DNA of 64,000 bases, from positions 1 through 64,000 of the forward strand of contig JBILCU010000002.1 in NCBI GenBank assembly GCA_044352985.1. The letters run 5' to 3'. The position numbers and the translations under genes were made by a program. How positions within the stretch are numbered: position 1 is the first letter of the stretch; each line of letters opens with the position of its first letter. The DNA is from JADJDM01 sp044352985 (GTDB lineage Bacteria; Bacteroidota; Bacteroidia; B-17B0; Aurantibacillaceae). The notes beneath the pieces are model-generated. The model ran no database searches. It was not told the origin of the DNA and saw only the letters and a list, made by a program, of their open reading frames with translations. Positions 35,212-43,851 of this stretch are shown here, piece by piece.

Positions 35212-36088
35212 TTATAATTTCCTACAGCTCAATAATGAAAATATAGGACATTTATACGCTCTGTACGAGATAGTTTATCAAAAAAAATGTGCCGATAATT
35301 TATTTGAACATAAATACAAAACACATAATAAAATGAGAAAACCAATTGCAATAATTGCAATGAATAAAAATAAACCAATTGGGTTTTATGGTATTGTTCC
35401 GATGTTGTTCTCAATAAATAAAGAAGTCGTTCAAGGTGGGCAAGTGTGTGATAATATGATTCATCCTGAATACAGATCTCCAAAATTATTTGTGGAATTA
35501 GGAAAACAAACTTTAGCCCTTGCAAATACGAATGGTATTCATTTTGTTATAGGATTCCCAAATCAAAACAGTTATCTAACATCTGTAAAACTGCTTGGAT
35601 TTGACTATTTAGGGATGATGAACCGCTACGAAATTTATTTCTCAAAAACTTTGTTTAAAAGATTACATAACAAGCTGAAAATGATAAGATTTAAAAAATC
35701 TTATCATACAATTGAAAATTCATTAATCAACGAAGGATTTGACGGCGTTATATATGATAGAAATTATATAAACTATAAATCATTTCATAAGAATAAATTG
35801 ATACAAAATAATCAATTTACCTTTTGGGTTAATTACACTAATCAATTATGGCTTGGCGCTTTCTCAAAAAACAACGATAACTCTTACGATAATTTAATTG
35901 AAACATTAGCAAAAACTTTTAAAACACCATCTTTAACTTATATCGTATCTGGAGGAACAAAAATTAATGAGTATTTAGAAAAAAAATATCAAGCACAAAA
36001 AGGGTTTCCAATTCTGGTAAAAAATTTATCTAATAAATATTCTCTTACTAATTTAAAATTTCAATTTTGCGACAATGATATCTTTTAA
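35204..36088 (+). CDS. GNAT-family N-acetyltransferase
   Basis: A 294-residue protein. The GNAT core lies in residues 1-140: PIAIIAMNKNKPIGFYGIVP (strands 2-4), GGQVCDNMIHPEYRSPKLFVELGK (acetyl-CoA-binding loop, with RSPKL in place of the usual Q/RxxGxG/A), and VIGFPNQNSYLTSVKLLGFDYLG. The C-terminal half could be a second degenerate GNAT-like domain. Its gene overlaps the deacetylase by 8 bp, so a deacetylase/acetyltransferase pair is produced together and could swap acyl groups on an amino sugar. The substrate is inferred only. Confidence 0.78.
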   Translation: MSNYNFLQLNNENIGHLYALYEIVYQKKCADNLFEHKYKTHNKMRKPIAIIAMNKNKPIGFYGIVPMLFSINKEVVQGGQVCDNMIHPEYRSPKLFVELGKQTLALANTNGIHFVIGFPNQNSYLTSVKLLGFDYLGMMNRYEIYFSKTLFKRLHNKLKMIRFKKSYHTIENSLINEGFDGVIYDRNYINYKSFHKNKLIQNNQFTFWVNYTNQLWLGAFSKNNDNSYDNLIETLAKTFKTPSLTYIVSGGTKINEYLEKKYQAQKGFPILVKNLSNKYSLTNLKFQFCDNDIF

Positions 36089-36089
36089 G

Positions 36090-37121
36090 TTAATTACCAA
36101 TTGAATTTAGTAAATTAACTGAAGCTTTTAAAACTTCATCGGGTTTAATCCTAACCAAACATTTTATTTCATCAAATTTGCATTTAAACAACATGCAATC
36201 ACCGCATGGTAAGTCTGTAGATGAATAAAAATAAGTGTGTGCTAATTTTGGATTTGTCCAATCATTTCTAGTAGAACCAAGTATTCCAATAGTAGGCGTA
36301 CCAACAATGTATGCTGCGTGCATTAAACCTGAATCTTCAGACAAGACTAACTTCACATGCCTTAAAAGATGAATAACTTCTATGAACTCTGTTTTGCCTG
36401 TTAAATCAATTAATACATCACCCAGTTTACTTTTTAAATACTCTGCTTTATGCTTTAAACTAGCCAAGCCTAAAACTAAAAACTTTGTTTGTGTGTTTAT
36501 TTTCTTATTCCACTGCAAGCAATATTCAACATAATTATCTAAATCCCAATTTCTATTTTCAAATGCCCCAGCAGGATTAATCACAATATATTCTAGTTCT
36601 GAAGAAAGATTCAATTTTTTATATAATTCAATTTTATCAAAAGGTTTAAACCTATCTAGTTTAATATAATTTACCTCTACAATTTTTAATGCATTAATAG
36701 TACTTTGATAACGAGTACCGCCATATAAAGGAGACACTTTATCAAAAATGGAGTACGTTTTAATTTGCAGCAGTTTACGAATATAATGTGTTAGCTTATG
36801 ATTTTGCAAATCAATTAATACATCATACTTTTTTAAAAAAATTTTAGGGTACATTAATAAAAAGTAAAAAAATTGCAGTTTAGTATTTCTGCCTCCTTTT
36901 AAAACATATACCCGATTAAAAATAGTTGTGTTTACAGGCACGCTCATAGCTTCTTCTCGAACCATGAAATCTAATTCAACTTCTTGATTTAACTTTGATC
37001 TTAAGTCTTGTAAATAAGGCAACGAACCCATCACATCGCCAGTTGCCTGAAGTCGAATTACCAAAATTCTTTTAATAGGCTTTACCGTTTTTTTTATTTG
37101 ATGAATAATACTAGTTTCCAA
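36090..37121 (-). CDS. Glycosyltransferase family 9 (heptosyltransferase-like)
   Basis: A 343-residue GT-B enzyme. The N-terminus KRILVIRLQATGDVMGSLPYLQ, the middle INPAGAFENRNWDLDNY and the C-terminal HVKLVLSEDSGLMHAAYIVGTPTIGILGST are the GT9 signatures for ADP-heptose-type donors in lipopolysaccharide core assembly. A C-terminal LPCGDCMLFKCKF cysteine cluster is as in several GT9 proteins. The start is TTG at 37121, seven bases after the stop of the upstream GT4 gene; no ATG is nearby. Together with that GT4 gene it forms a two-gene unit. Confidence 0.9.
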   Translation of the reverse strand: METSIIHQIKKTVKPIKRILVIRLQATGDVMGSLPYLQDLRSKLNQEVELDFMVREEAMSVPVNTTIFNRVYVLKGGRNTKLQFFYFLLMYPKIFLKKYDVLIDLQNHKLTHYIRKLLQIKTYSIFDKVSPLYGGTRYQSTINALKIVEVNYIKLDRFKPFDKIELYKKLNLSSELEYIVINPAGAFENRNWDLDNYVEYCLQWNKKINTQTKFLVLGLASLKHKAEYLKSKLGDVLIDLTGKTEFIEVIHLLRHVKLVLSEDSGLMHAAYIVGTPTIGILGSTRNDWTNPKLAHTYFYSSTDLPCGDCMLFKCKFDEIKCLVRIKPDEVLKASVNLLNSIGN

Positions 37122-37127
37122 AGTATT

Positions 37128-38183
37128 TTAATTAAATAATTTCATCACCTTTTTAGCTGAATTATCCATCGAATTAAATGTGATTCGCTCGCGTGGTTTA
37201 TTTTGTTTAATAAATTGCAACACACAATTTACTAAATCTTCTTTATTTTTTTTTACGTGAAGATTTTCTATGGTATTATTACTTAAACTTTGCGAAGAAA
37301 TTACCAAACAACCGCTAAATAAAGCTTCCATTAATACCGTAGAGTTTCCTTCGTAACTAGAAGTATGTAAAAATAATTTCGATCGATTCATCAATTTTAA
37401 CGTATCTGAATATGTTTTCTCTCCCAATAACTCAATGTTTTTGTCAAGGTTGTATTGCAAAATCAATTCTTGTAATTCACTTTTTTGCTCGCCTCTACCT
37501 GCAATTTTTGCTTTTAAATTAGGATATGTTTTACATACCTCATAAATAACCTCTATAAATAATGTATAATTTTTTAATGGCGTCAAATTTCCAGCACCAA
37601 ATATATCTATTTCTCTTTCTCCTGTATTTAATGCTTCAAATGAATCAGCATTAATTCCATTTGAAATAATATGATTTGGAAAAAGTTGGTGATTAGCAAA
37701 AAATTCTGCTTGTAAAAAATCACTAAAAGCAATAAGCTGATCTGCTTGCGGACTAATTTTTGAAACATATTTATTATTAGCCTTAGCATCTTGTCCAACA
37801 ATCCAAATGAAATGTTTAATATTTTTTTTAGAACAAAATTTTTGGCTAACTAAAGCGGCATCTGTACACCACAAACTCAATACTCCAACAATTGAATATG
37901 ATTTTTGAAGTTCGTATAATTTTTTATAAACTCTTGTACGAGTATAATAGGCAAAAATATGTGCTTTATTTTTTCCTCCTATTGAATAAATGTCAATACC
38001 ATTCCACACATACTCCATTTTCGAATATGGATAATGCAAAGTGATTACAATAAATTTTAACTCACTAAAATTTCTTTTAAGCGAAATAACAAATTGTTGC
38101 AAAAAGGGAATACAAGTTGAATCATTTTCGTTTTCCGGGAATCCGGGTGTAACTATAATAATACATGGTATTTTACTTTGCAT
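37128..38183 (-). CDS. Glycosyltransferase family 4
   Basis: A 351-residue GT-B protein. IIIVTPGFPENENDSTCIPFLQQF marks the N-terminal acceptor lobe. The donor lobe shows IFGAGNLTPLKNYTLFIEVI, KIAGRGEQKSELQELI, IELLGEKTYSDTLKLMNRS and LFLHTSSYEGNSTVLMEALFSGCLVIS, the E-x7-E region of GT4. It transfers a sugar with retention of configuration in surface glycan assembly. It lies 3 bp after the dihydroorotase-like gene and 6 bp before the GT9 gene on the same strand, so all three may share a transcript. Confidence 0.9.
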   Translation of the reverse strand: MQSKIPCIIIVTPGFPENENDSTCIPFLQQFVISLKRNFSELKFIVITLHYPYSKMEYVWNGIDIYSIGGKNKAHIFAYYTRTRVYKKLYELQKSYSIVGVLSLWCTDAALVSQKFCSKKNIKHFIWIVGQDAKANNKYVSKISPQADQLIAFSDFLQAEFFANHQLFPNHIISNGINADSFEALNTGEREIDIFGAGNLTPLKNYTLFIEVIYEVCKTYPNLKAKIAGRGEQKSELQELILQYNLDKNIELLGEKTYSDTLKLMNRSKLFLHTSSYEGNSTVLMEALFSGCLVISSQSLSNNTIENLHVKKNKEDLVNCVLQFIKQNKPRERITFNSMDNSAKKVMKLFN

Positions 38184-38186
38184 GTA

Positions 38187-39449
38187 TTATAAATACATAT
38201 TTTTATTAAACACTCCTACCACTTTACCTTTTAATTCTTTGCCAATAAAACCTGAATTTTTATTAGAAGAAAATATATGTGATTTTTCAAAAATATATTT
38301 TTGATTTGGATTAAATAGAGTTAGGTTAGCCTCAGCGCCATCTGCTAAGGTAAGTGCTTTTAATCCTAAAATAGCGCGTGGTTTTTGCGTTAATGTTTCA
38401 ATGATAGATTCTAAAGGTATTTTTGTATTAAGGGCAGTGTTTAATACCCCGAAGCAGCTTTCTAAACCAATCATACCATTATCAGCTAAATCAAATTCTA
38501 AGTCCTTACTCTCAATGTCTTGCGGATTGTGGTCGCTAACAATAACATCTATAGTTCCGTCAGTGGTTCCTTTTTTAAGAGCCTCTATGTCTTCTTTTGT
38601 TCTTAATGGTGGGTTGACTTTGTAATTCGTGTCAAATCCTTCGAGTGCCGTTTCATCTAATAATAAATTATAGGCAGCAACTCCGCAAGTAATATTTAAT
38701 TTTTTTGTTTTTGCTTTTTTAATCAGTTCTACACTTCCTTTGGTGCTGATGGTTGGTATGTGCATTTTTCCATTAGTGTATTCTAACATTTGGATATTGC
38801 GTTGCAACAGAATTTCTTCAGCTAGGGCTGGTATTTTTTTTAGGACTAATCGGGTAGAGATAACTCCTTCGTTCATTAATCCACCTTTTGAAATTGTTTT
38901 GTCGTCGCAGTGTGCGATAATAAAACTATTGATATTACCGGAATATTGAAGTGCTCTTAATATTAATCCGTCATCTTTAATAGGTTTTTTGTAATCGCTA
39001 AAAGCTACGGCGCCTGAAAGTTGCAAATCATACATTTCAGATAAATCTTTACCTTCTTGATTGTAGCTAATGGTGCCGATTGGGAATACATCAACTAAGG
39101 ATGATTTTGATTTATTATTGACGTATTCTACTTGTGCTTTATTAGATAAAGGTGGGTTTGTTCCGCTCATTAACGCAATACCGGTAAATCCTCCTTTTGC
39201 AGCCGCGCGTAGTACAACATCCAGCATTTCTTTATGTTCATTTCCTGGATCACAAAAATTAACTTGCATATCTATCCATCCGGTCGATACATGTAAATCC
39301 TCTCCCTCAATGGTTTTAACACCTTTTTCAGGATTAATATTTTTTTTGATTTGGACAATTACTCCTTTTTCAATTAAAATATCGACTATTTTTTTGTGAT
39401 GAATGCTGGTAGAATCTACAACGGTTGCCTGTTTTATTAATATATTCAT
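38187..39449 (-). CDS. Dihydroorotase-like protein lacking the metal ligands
   Basis: A 420-residue amidohydrolase-fold protein aligned over its full length with type I dihydroorotases (LHVSTGWIDMQVNF, LMSGTNPPLSN, IIAHCDD, NYKVNPPLRTKEDIEAL, IVSDHNPQ). The metal site is degraded: the HxH is Q62-x-N64, the His of the HVST block is T233, and the PHH block reads A-Y260-N261. H180 and D306 remain. It is therefore unlikely to be a working zinc dihydroorotase. Non-catalytic PyrC paralogues are known that bind and stabilise aspartate carbamoyltransferase; that role is possible but no pyr gene is nearby. Codon use and length are normal, so it is not a pseudogene. Confidence 0.85.
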   Translation of the reverse strand: MNILIKQATVVDSTSIHHKKIVDILIEKGVIVQIKKNINPEKGVKTIEGEDLHVSTGWIDMQVNFCDPGNEHKEMLDVVLRAAAKGGFTGIALMSGTNPPLSNKAQVEYVNNKSKSSLVDVFPIGTISYNQEGKDLSEMYDLQLSGAVAFSDYKKPIKDDGLILRALQYSGNINSFIIAHCDDKTISKGGLMNEGVISTRLVLKKIPALAEEILLQRNIQMLEYTNGKMHIPTISTKGSVELIKKAKTKKLNITCGVAAYNLLLDETALEGFDTNYKVNPPLRTKEDIEALKKGTTDGTIDVIVSDHNPQDIESKDLEFDLADNGMIGLESCFGVLNTALNTKIPLESIIETLTQKPRAILGLKALTLADGAEANLTLFNPNQKYIFEKSHIFSSNKNSGFIGKELKGKVVGVFNKNMYL

Positions 39450-39602
39450 ATGGTTTAGGAAGGTTCTATTCTATCCATTGAATTACGGTGCCAAAAAATA
39501 GTGCAACTACAAATATAACTAATTTGACAACTATTTTTTTTATTTTAACTCAAGATATTAAATTTCAATTTAACTAACATTTTTTTAATTTCGTAACATT
39601 AA

Positions 39603-40280
39603 ATGAACGTAACATCCTACCATATTTTTGGATTTAATTTACTTGAACCAGTTACTGTTTTAACCAATGTGTTAATTTCTGCATTCTGTCTTTATTTTTA
39701 TTTGAAACTTAATCATCTTGGCAATCAACCAAAATTAAAAAAGTATTGGAGATTATTTTTTCTTTTTTTTGGTATTTCTGCAATTTTAGGAGGCATAGCG
39801 CATGGTTTTAAACCTTATTTTGAACCACTTATTTTTTATTATGTTTGGTTAAGTATGAATTTAACAGGGTTAGTAATTGCATACTATTTGCTTTGTACTA
39901 ATCTTGAATTTGCTAAACTTGAAAAGCAAAAAAAACAAATTTTATATGCTTTAATTTTATTTATTACCGTTTTATTTTCAGTTATAACCTTAACCACAAA
40001 TAATTTTTTATCGGTTAAAATTAATGGAGGAATTGCGGTAATTATCAGTTTAATTACGCACTTTCAAACATACAGAAAAGGAATGCCAGGAAGTGGCTAT
40101 ATTTCATTTGGGTTTGCATTTTCATTATTATCAATTGTTGTGCATAGCGCACAATTTTCAATTAGCGAATGGTTTAATTACAAAGACATTAGTCATGTTA
40201 TCATGAACATCAGTTTATATTTTATTTTTGTGGGAGTTACCCGGAAACTGGGTAATGATTCAATTCAATTAGCAGATTAA
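39603..40280 (+). CDS. Seven-helix uncharacterised membrane protein
   Basis: A 225-residue, very hydrophobic protein with about seven membrane helices (for example LLEPVTVLTNVLISAFCLYF and LFFLFFGISAILGGIAHGF). Short loops carry single His or charged residues, including AHGFKPYFEP and VHSAQFS. No catalytic motif of a known enzyme family is seen. The repeated pattern of His near membrane ends (H in IAHGF, H in VVHSAQ) resembles ceramidase/PAQR-like hydrolases only loosely. The 153-bp gap upstream is AT-rich. Its 3' end overlaps the convergent pssA gene by 4 bp. Confidence 0.7.
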   Translation: MNVTSYHIFGFNLLEPVTVLTNVLISAFCLYFYLKLNHLGNQPKLKKYWRLFFLFFGISAILGGIAHGFKPYFEPLIFYYVWLSMNLTGLVIAYYLLCTNLEFAKLEKQKKQILYALILFITVLFSVITLTTNNFLSVKINGGIAVIISLITHFQTYRKGMPGSGYISFGFAFSLLSIVVHSAQFSISEWFNYKDISHVIMNISLYFIFVGVTRKLGNDSIQLAD

Positions 40281-41122
40281 ACACTACGTTTTTTCATTAT
40301 ATTCCATACAAAGGAAAGTAATATGTAAAATAGAATACTTAGCGAAATTCCTGCATAATTAAATGCTATAAGCAAAGCTATACAAGAAATTAAAAAAAGA
40401 TATCTTATTTCATTACCTGACCAGCCAAACTGTTTAAATTTTAATGAAAACAGAGGCAATTCTGCCACTAATAAAAAAGAAAACAAAATCACGATAACAA
40501 TTAGAATTCCCGGATGAAATAGCCAATTTCCAAAAAAGGAACTTACATCTTGTATACTTCCAACATGTTTAAAACTTAATGCAAATTGAAAATCATCATA
40601 TACATGGTAAATGAAATTAGTATTTAATAATACCAATGAAGAAATGAAAATAGCGTTGGCAGGCGTTGGTAAGCCAATGAATTGATCTGACTGACGAGTA
40701 TCATTATTAAACTTTGCCAATCGTATGGCAGAAAAAACAGGAATGATAAATGCAACAAAAGGCAAATAAAAATGATAGGCTTCCTCATGGTAAGTCATGA
40801 GTTCTAAATTTCCACCAAGTGAATTGATATGAACATCAGCAGTAAATCCAATTGACATTTTAATTAACTGATACATCATTAAACCTGGAACAACACCAAA
40901 AGTTACCATATCAGCTAAACTATCTAAATCTTTCCCAATTGGTGAAGCTACTTTAAGTAAACGAGCTGCAAAACCGTCAAAAAAATCTAGAACGGCGGCA
41001 AGTCCTACTAAATAAGCAGATAAAACAAGGTTGCCTTTTAAGGCAAAAACAATGGCCAAGCAACCGCAAAATAAATTACCACATGTAATGGCATTAGGAA
41101 TATTTCTTTTTATAAAATTCAT
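40277..41122 (-). CDS. pssA: CDP-diacylglycerol--serine O-phosphatidyltransferase
   Basis: A 281-residue integral membrane enzyme that makes phosphatidylserine for phosphatidylethanolamine synthesis. The CDP-alcohol phosphotransferase signature D-G-x2-A-R-x8-G-x3-D-x3-D is present in FFDGFAARLLKVASPIGKDLDSLAD (about residues 48-71). N-terminal IPNAITCGNLFCGCLAIVFA and several C-terminal helices complete the fold. A hydrophilic insertion of about 45 residues after LIKMSIGF is longer than average. It lies about 100 bp downstream of bioF on the same strand. Confidence 0.95.
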   Translation of the reverse strand: MNFIKRNIPNAITCGNLFCGCLAIVFALKGNLVLSAYLVGLAAVLDFFDGFAARLLKVASPIGKDLDSLADMVTFGVVPGLMMYQLIKMSIGFTADVHINSLGGNLELMTYHEEAYHFYLPFVAFIIPVFSAIRLAKFNNDTRQSDQFIGLPTPANAIFISSLVLLNTNFIYHVYDDFQFALSFKHVGSIQDVSSFFGNWLFHPGILIVIVILFSFLLVAELPLFSLKFKQFGWSGNEIRYLFLISCIALLIAFNYAGISLSILFYILLSFVWNIMKKRSV

Positions 41123-41222
41123 GCTTCTTATTATTTATTTTTTTGCATTATTTCCTGAACTTCATAAATCGTATTTTTATGCTGATGCAAAAATATCACA
41201 ATATAACTGCTTTAAAATAAAT

Positions 41223-42359
41223 TTAAACATTTGAAAGTAATATATTAAGCATCGAATCAATTTCTAAATTGGAATTAAAACTATGCAGGCAAATTCTTAA
41301 TCGTTCACTACCCTGCTTTACAGTTGGACTTTTAATTGCTCGGATATCAAATCCATTTTGTTTTAATAATTCACTATGTTGCATCACCTTATTATTGCCG
41401 GGTAAATTAAAGGTTTGAATGGCGCTTGGAGTAGAATTCATACCATTTAAAGTATTAGCTTTACTATTAAAATAGTGTATACTATTTTTTAATTTATCGA
41501 TTTCTTTTGTTTCTGAAAGCAACTCATAAGCTGCTTCAATTGCTGCATATGAATGAGCAGATAATGCAGTTGTGTAAATAAAAGAACGTGAAAAATTAAT
41601 TAAATAATCGCGCAGTAAATTACTTCCTAAAACTATTGCACCATGAACACCTAAAGCTTTACCAAAAGTGTGAATTCGAGCAAAACAATCGTTTTCAATT
41701 TTAAATTGATTACACAAGCCTCTACCTTGCTCTCCAAAAACACCTGTAGCATGAGCTTCATCTACAATTAGATAAAACTGAAATTTTTTCTTTAAATCTA
41801 CTATTTGTTGCAAAGGAGCCAAATCTCCGTCCATTGAATAAACAGACTCAACGAGAACATAAACAGTTGAAGATTGCGAATATTTAGTTATCAATCGTTC
41901 TAAATCATCAACATCATTGTGTTTAAATTTGTAATACTTTGATAAAGAAAGCCGAATACCATCATGAATAGATGCATGTATTAACTCATCATACAAAAAA
42001 ACATCATCTTTTTTTCCGATGGATGAAAGCAGGCCAACATTAGCATCGTATCCGGAGTTAAAAATTAATCCAGCATCAGCATTATGGAAATAAGCAATTT
42101 TTTGTTCTAACTGAACAATGCTATTGTGATTTCCTGCAAGTAACCTGGAACCACCTGAGCCATTTTTGTTTCCGAATTGAACTAATTTCTCTTCTGTTAA
42201 TTTCTTTAATTGTTGAGATTGATTAAACCCTAAATAATCGTTTGAACAAAAATCAATTAAATTACCTGAGTCGATTAACTCACGAAACAAGTGTTGTTCC
42301 TTACGTTTTAAAAGAGATAGTTTTAAATTTTCCGGGAATCCGGAATTTTCATTTTTCAT
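41223..42359 (-). CDS. bioF: 8-amino-7-oxononanoate synthase family (BioF-like)
   Basis: A 378-residue PLP enzyme of the alpha-oxoamine synthase family. FCSNDYLGF, the glycine-rich GSGGSRLLAGNH, VESVYSMDGDLAPL, YLIVDEAHATGVFGEQG and HTFGKALGVHGAIVLGS (PLP-binding Lys) are all present. It condenses pimeloyl-ACP or -CoA with alanine in biotin synthesis. Closely related 2-amino-3-ketobutyrate ligase and serine palmitoyltransferase are alternatives, but the bioB gene 5 bp upstream favours biotin. The frame is open to 42407; the ATG at 42359 follows the bioB stop and avoids a 44-bp overlap. Confidence 0.88.
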   Translation of the reverse strand: MKNENSGFPENLKLSLLKRKEQHLFRELIDSGNLIDFCSNDYLGFNQSQQLKKLTEEKLVQFGNKNGSGGSRLLAGNHNSIVQLEQKIAYFHNADAGLIFNSGYDANVGLLSSIGKKDDVFLYDELIHASIHDGIRLSLSKYYKFKHNDVDDLERLITKYSQSSTVYVLVESVYSMDGDLAPLQQIVDLKKKFQFYLIVDEAHATGVFGEQGRGLCNQFKIENDCFARIHTFGKALGVHGAIVLGSNLLRDYLINFSRSFIYTTALSAHSYAAIEAAYELLSETKEIDKLKNSIHYFNSKANTLNGMNSTPSAIQTFNLPGNNKVMQHSELLKQNGFDIRAIKSPTVKQGSERLRICLHSFNSNLEIDSMLNILLSNV

Positions 42360-42363
42360 TAAT

Positions 42364-43356
42364 TCAATTAACGTTAACTTCTTCTTTTGCATGGTGATGT
42401 TTATCACTAAATGCAGCCTTTGGCGTTAATCCAAGAATGGAGAACATTTCCATATCCTGATTAAATTCAGGGTTTGGTGTTGTTAACAATTTATCGCCTG
42501 CAAAAATAGAATTTGCTCCAGCCAAGAAACATAAGGCTTGACCCTCCATACTCATGGTTAATCTACCTGCTGATAAACGAACTGCTGTAGTTGGAACTAC
42601 AATACGTGTAGTTGCAATCATACGCACCATATCCCAAATTGGAACTTGTGGTTGTTCTTCCAGTGGAGTACCTTCTACTGCAACCAATGCATTAATTGGT
42701 ATAGATTCGGGTACAGGACGAAGAATACTTAACGTGTATAACATTCCTATTCTATCTTCTACAGTTTCCCCCATTCCAATAATACCTCCTGAACAAACTG
42801 TTAATCCAGCTTTTCTTGCATTATTGATTGTATTTAAACGATCTTCATAATTACGAGTAGTAATTATGTTGTTATAATTTTCTTCGGATGTATCTAAATT
42901 ATGATTGTAGGCATATAATCCGGCATTGGCTAATTTTTTGGCTTGCTCTTCATTTAACATGCCCAAAGTACAACAAACTTCCATGCCTAAGGTATTAATA
43001 CCTTTAACCATTTCAAGAACATTATCAAAATCTCTGTTATCTCTTACTTCTCTCCATGCAGCACCTAAACAAACACGGGAAGCTCCTCCTTCTTTAGCGT
43101 TTTTAGCCATTTCCAACACTTCATTGGTTGGTAATACTTTATGCACTTTAACTTCGGTATTGTATCTGGCAGCTTGCGGACAATAAGCGCAATCTTCAGG
43201 GCATCCACCTGTTTTGATAGAAATTAAAGAACTAACCTGAACCTCTCCGGTTTTATGATATTGTTTATGAACTTCTGAAGCACGTTGAATTAATTCCAAT
43301 AAAGGAGTATTATAAACAGCTGCTATTTCTTCTTTAGTCCAATTTTTTAATGCCAT
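42364..43356 (-). CDS. bioB: Biotin synthase
   Basis: A 330-residue radical SAM enzyme that inserts sulfur into dethiobiotin. The 4Fe-4S motif is TGGCPEDCAYCPQ near residues 51-63. CLGAAWREVRDNRDF, YNHNLDTSEENY and VCSGGIIGMGE (2Fe-2S ligand Cys) are present, as are TTAVRLSAGRLTM (the fourth ligand Arg) and FLAGANSIFAGDKLLTT. The C-terminal tail is His-rich (DKHHHAKEE). The frame extends to a TTG at 43383, but MALKNWT at 43356 is the family-like start. bioF follows at once; bioA and bioD are not in the window. Confidence 0.97.
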   Translation of the reverse strand: MALKNWTKEEIAAVYNTPLLELIQRASEVHKQYHKTGEVQVSSLISIKTGGCPEDCAYCPQAARYNTEVKVHKVLPTNEVLEMAKNAKEGGASRVCLGAAWREVRDNRDFDNVLEMVKGINTLGMEVCCTLGMLNEEQAKKLANAGLYAYNHNLDTSEENYNNIITTRNYEDRLNTINNARKAGLTVCSGGIIGMGETVEDRIGMLYTLSILRPVPESIPINALVAVEGTPLEEQPQVPIWDMVRMIATTRIVVPTTAVRLSAGRLTMSMEGQALCFLAGANSIFAGDKLLTTPNPEFNQDMEMFSILGLTPKAAFSDKHHHAKEEVNVN

Positions 43357-43380
43357 TTTTACGTAGTTAAGTATTTGTAA

Positions 43381-43388
43381 CAAATATA
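43381..43388 (-). promoter_or_regulatory. -7 element of bioB-bioF (TAnnTTTG)
   Basis: TATATTTG on the minus strand lies 24 bp before the chosen bioB start (43356) and matches the consensus exactly. No TTG at normal -33 distance was seen. It supports the shorter bioB start, since the TTG start at 43383 would lie inside the box. No BirA operator was recognised. Confidence 0.4.
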
Positions 43389-43473
43389 AAAGTTTATCAT
43401 TTTAAAACATGCATGGTTAATAAAATATTATCAAGATGTACTTTTAAAAACACAAATTTGGTAAACTTGCTAT

Positions 43474-43779
43474 ATGAATATGTTTTTGAAAATTTTTACT
43501 TTTTATTTTTTATTATTTATCTGTGTCCCTGAAGTCTATTCACAGGACAAAAGCATGTTTAAAGGTACGCATAAACAAAAACACAGAAAAAAAGGGAGAA
43601 GAGAACGGAAAAACAAAACGGCTTACAATCCATATATTGATGCTGATACTGGTAAACCAAAAAAAATTGCGTCAAAAGAAATGGAAAAGGACAACAAAAA
43701 AGCAATTAAAGAACAGAAAAAAATGGTTAGACGTGAAAAAAGGAAATTAAGAAAACAGGGAAAAGGTTATAAAAAATAA
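43474..43779 (+). CDS. Small exported, extremely basic protein
   Basis: A 101-residue protein with a signal peptide (FLKIFTFYFLLFICVPEVYSQ, cleavage likely after about residue 23). The mature part is almost all Lys/Arg with some Glu and Asn (KGTHKQKHRKKGRRERKNK, then EKDNKKAIKEQKKMVRREKR). Around DAD-TGKPKK there is a short neutral patch. Predicted pI is very high. It is not a ribosomal protein, and I know no family function. Binding to an acidic surface polymer, nucleic acid or lipopolysaccharide is possible. The second frame open in the same DNA (43523-43750) is a composition artefact. Confidence 0.7.
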   Translation: MNMFLKIFTFYFLLFICVPEVYSQDKSMFKGTHKQKHRKKGRRERKNKTAYNPYIDADTGKPKKIASKEMEKDNKKAIKEQKKMVRREKRKLRKQGKGYKK

Positions 43780-43837
43780 TTGTTATATCTTTTAATACAA
43801 ATACGAGGTATTGTTAATTTATATTGATGTAATTTTA

Positions 43838-43845
43838 TATTTTTG
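43838..43845 (+). promoter_or_regulatory. -7 element upstream of plsY (TAnnTTTG)
   Basis: TATTTTTG lies 6 bp before the ATG at 43852, with a TTG 24 bp upstream (43811-43813), slightly beyond normal spacing. If real, the mRNA would be almost leaderless. Confidence 0.3.
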
Positions 43846-43851
43846 TTAAAT

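Noticed and set aside
41223..42359. BioF-like gene considered as serine palmitoyltransferase for sphingolipids
   Set aside because: The family is ambiguous by motif, but the immediate bioB neighbour favours biotin synthesis; kept as BioF with reduced confidence.
43523..43750. 75-codon second frame inside the basic exported protein gene
   Set aside because: Lys-rich translation arises from the A-rich DNA in any frame; the other frame has a signal peptide and a clean gene structure.
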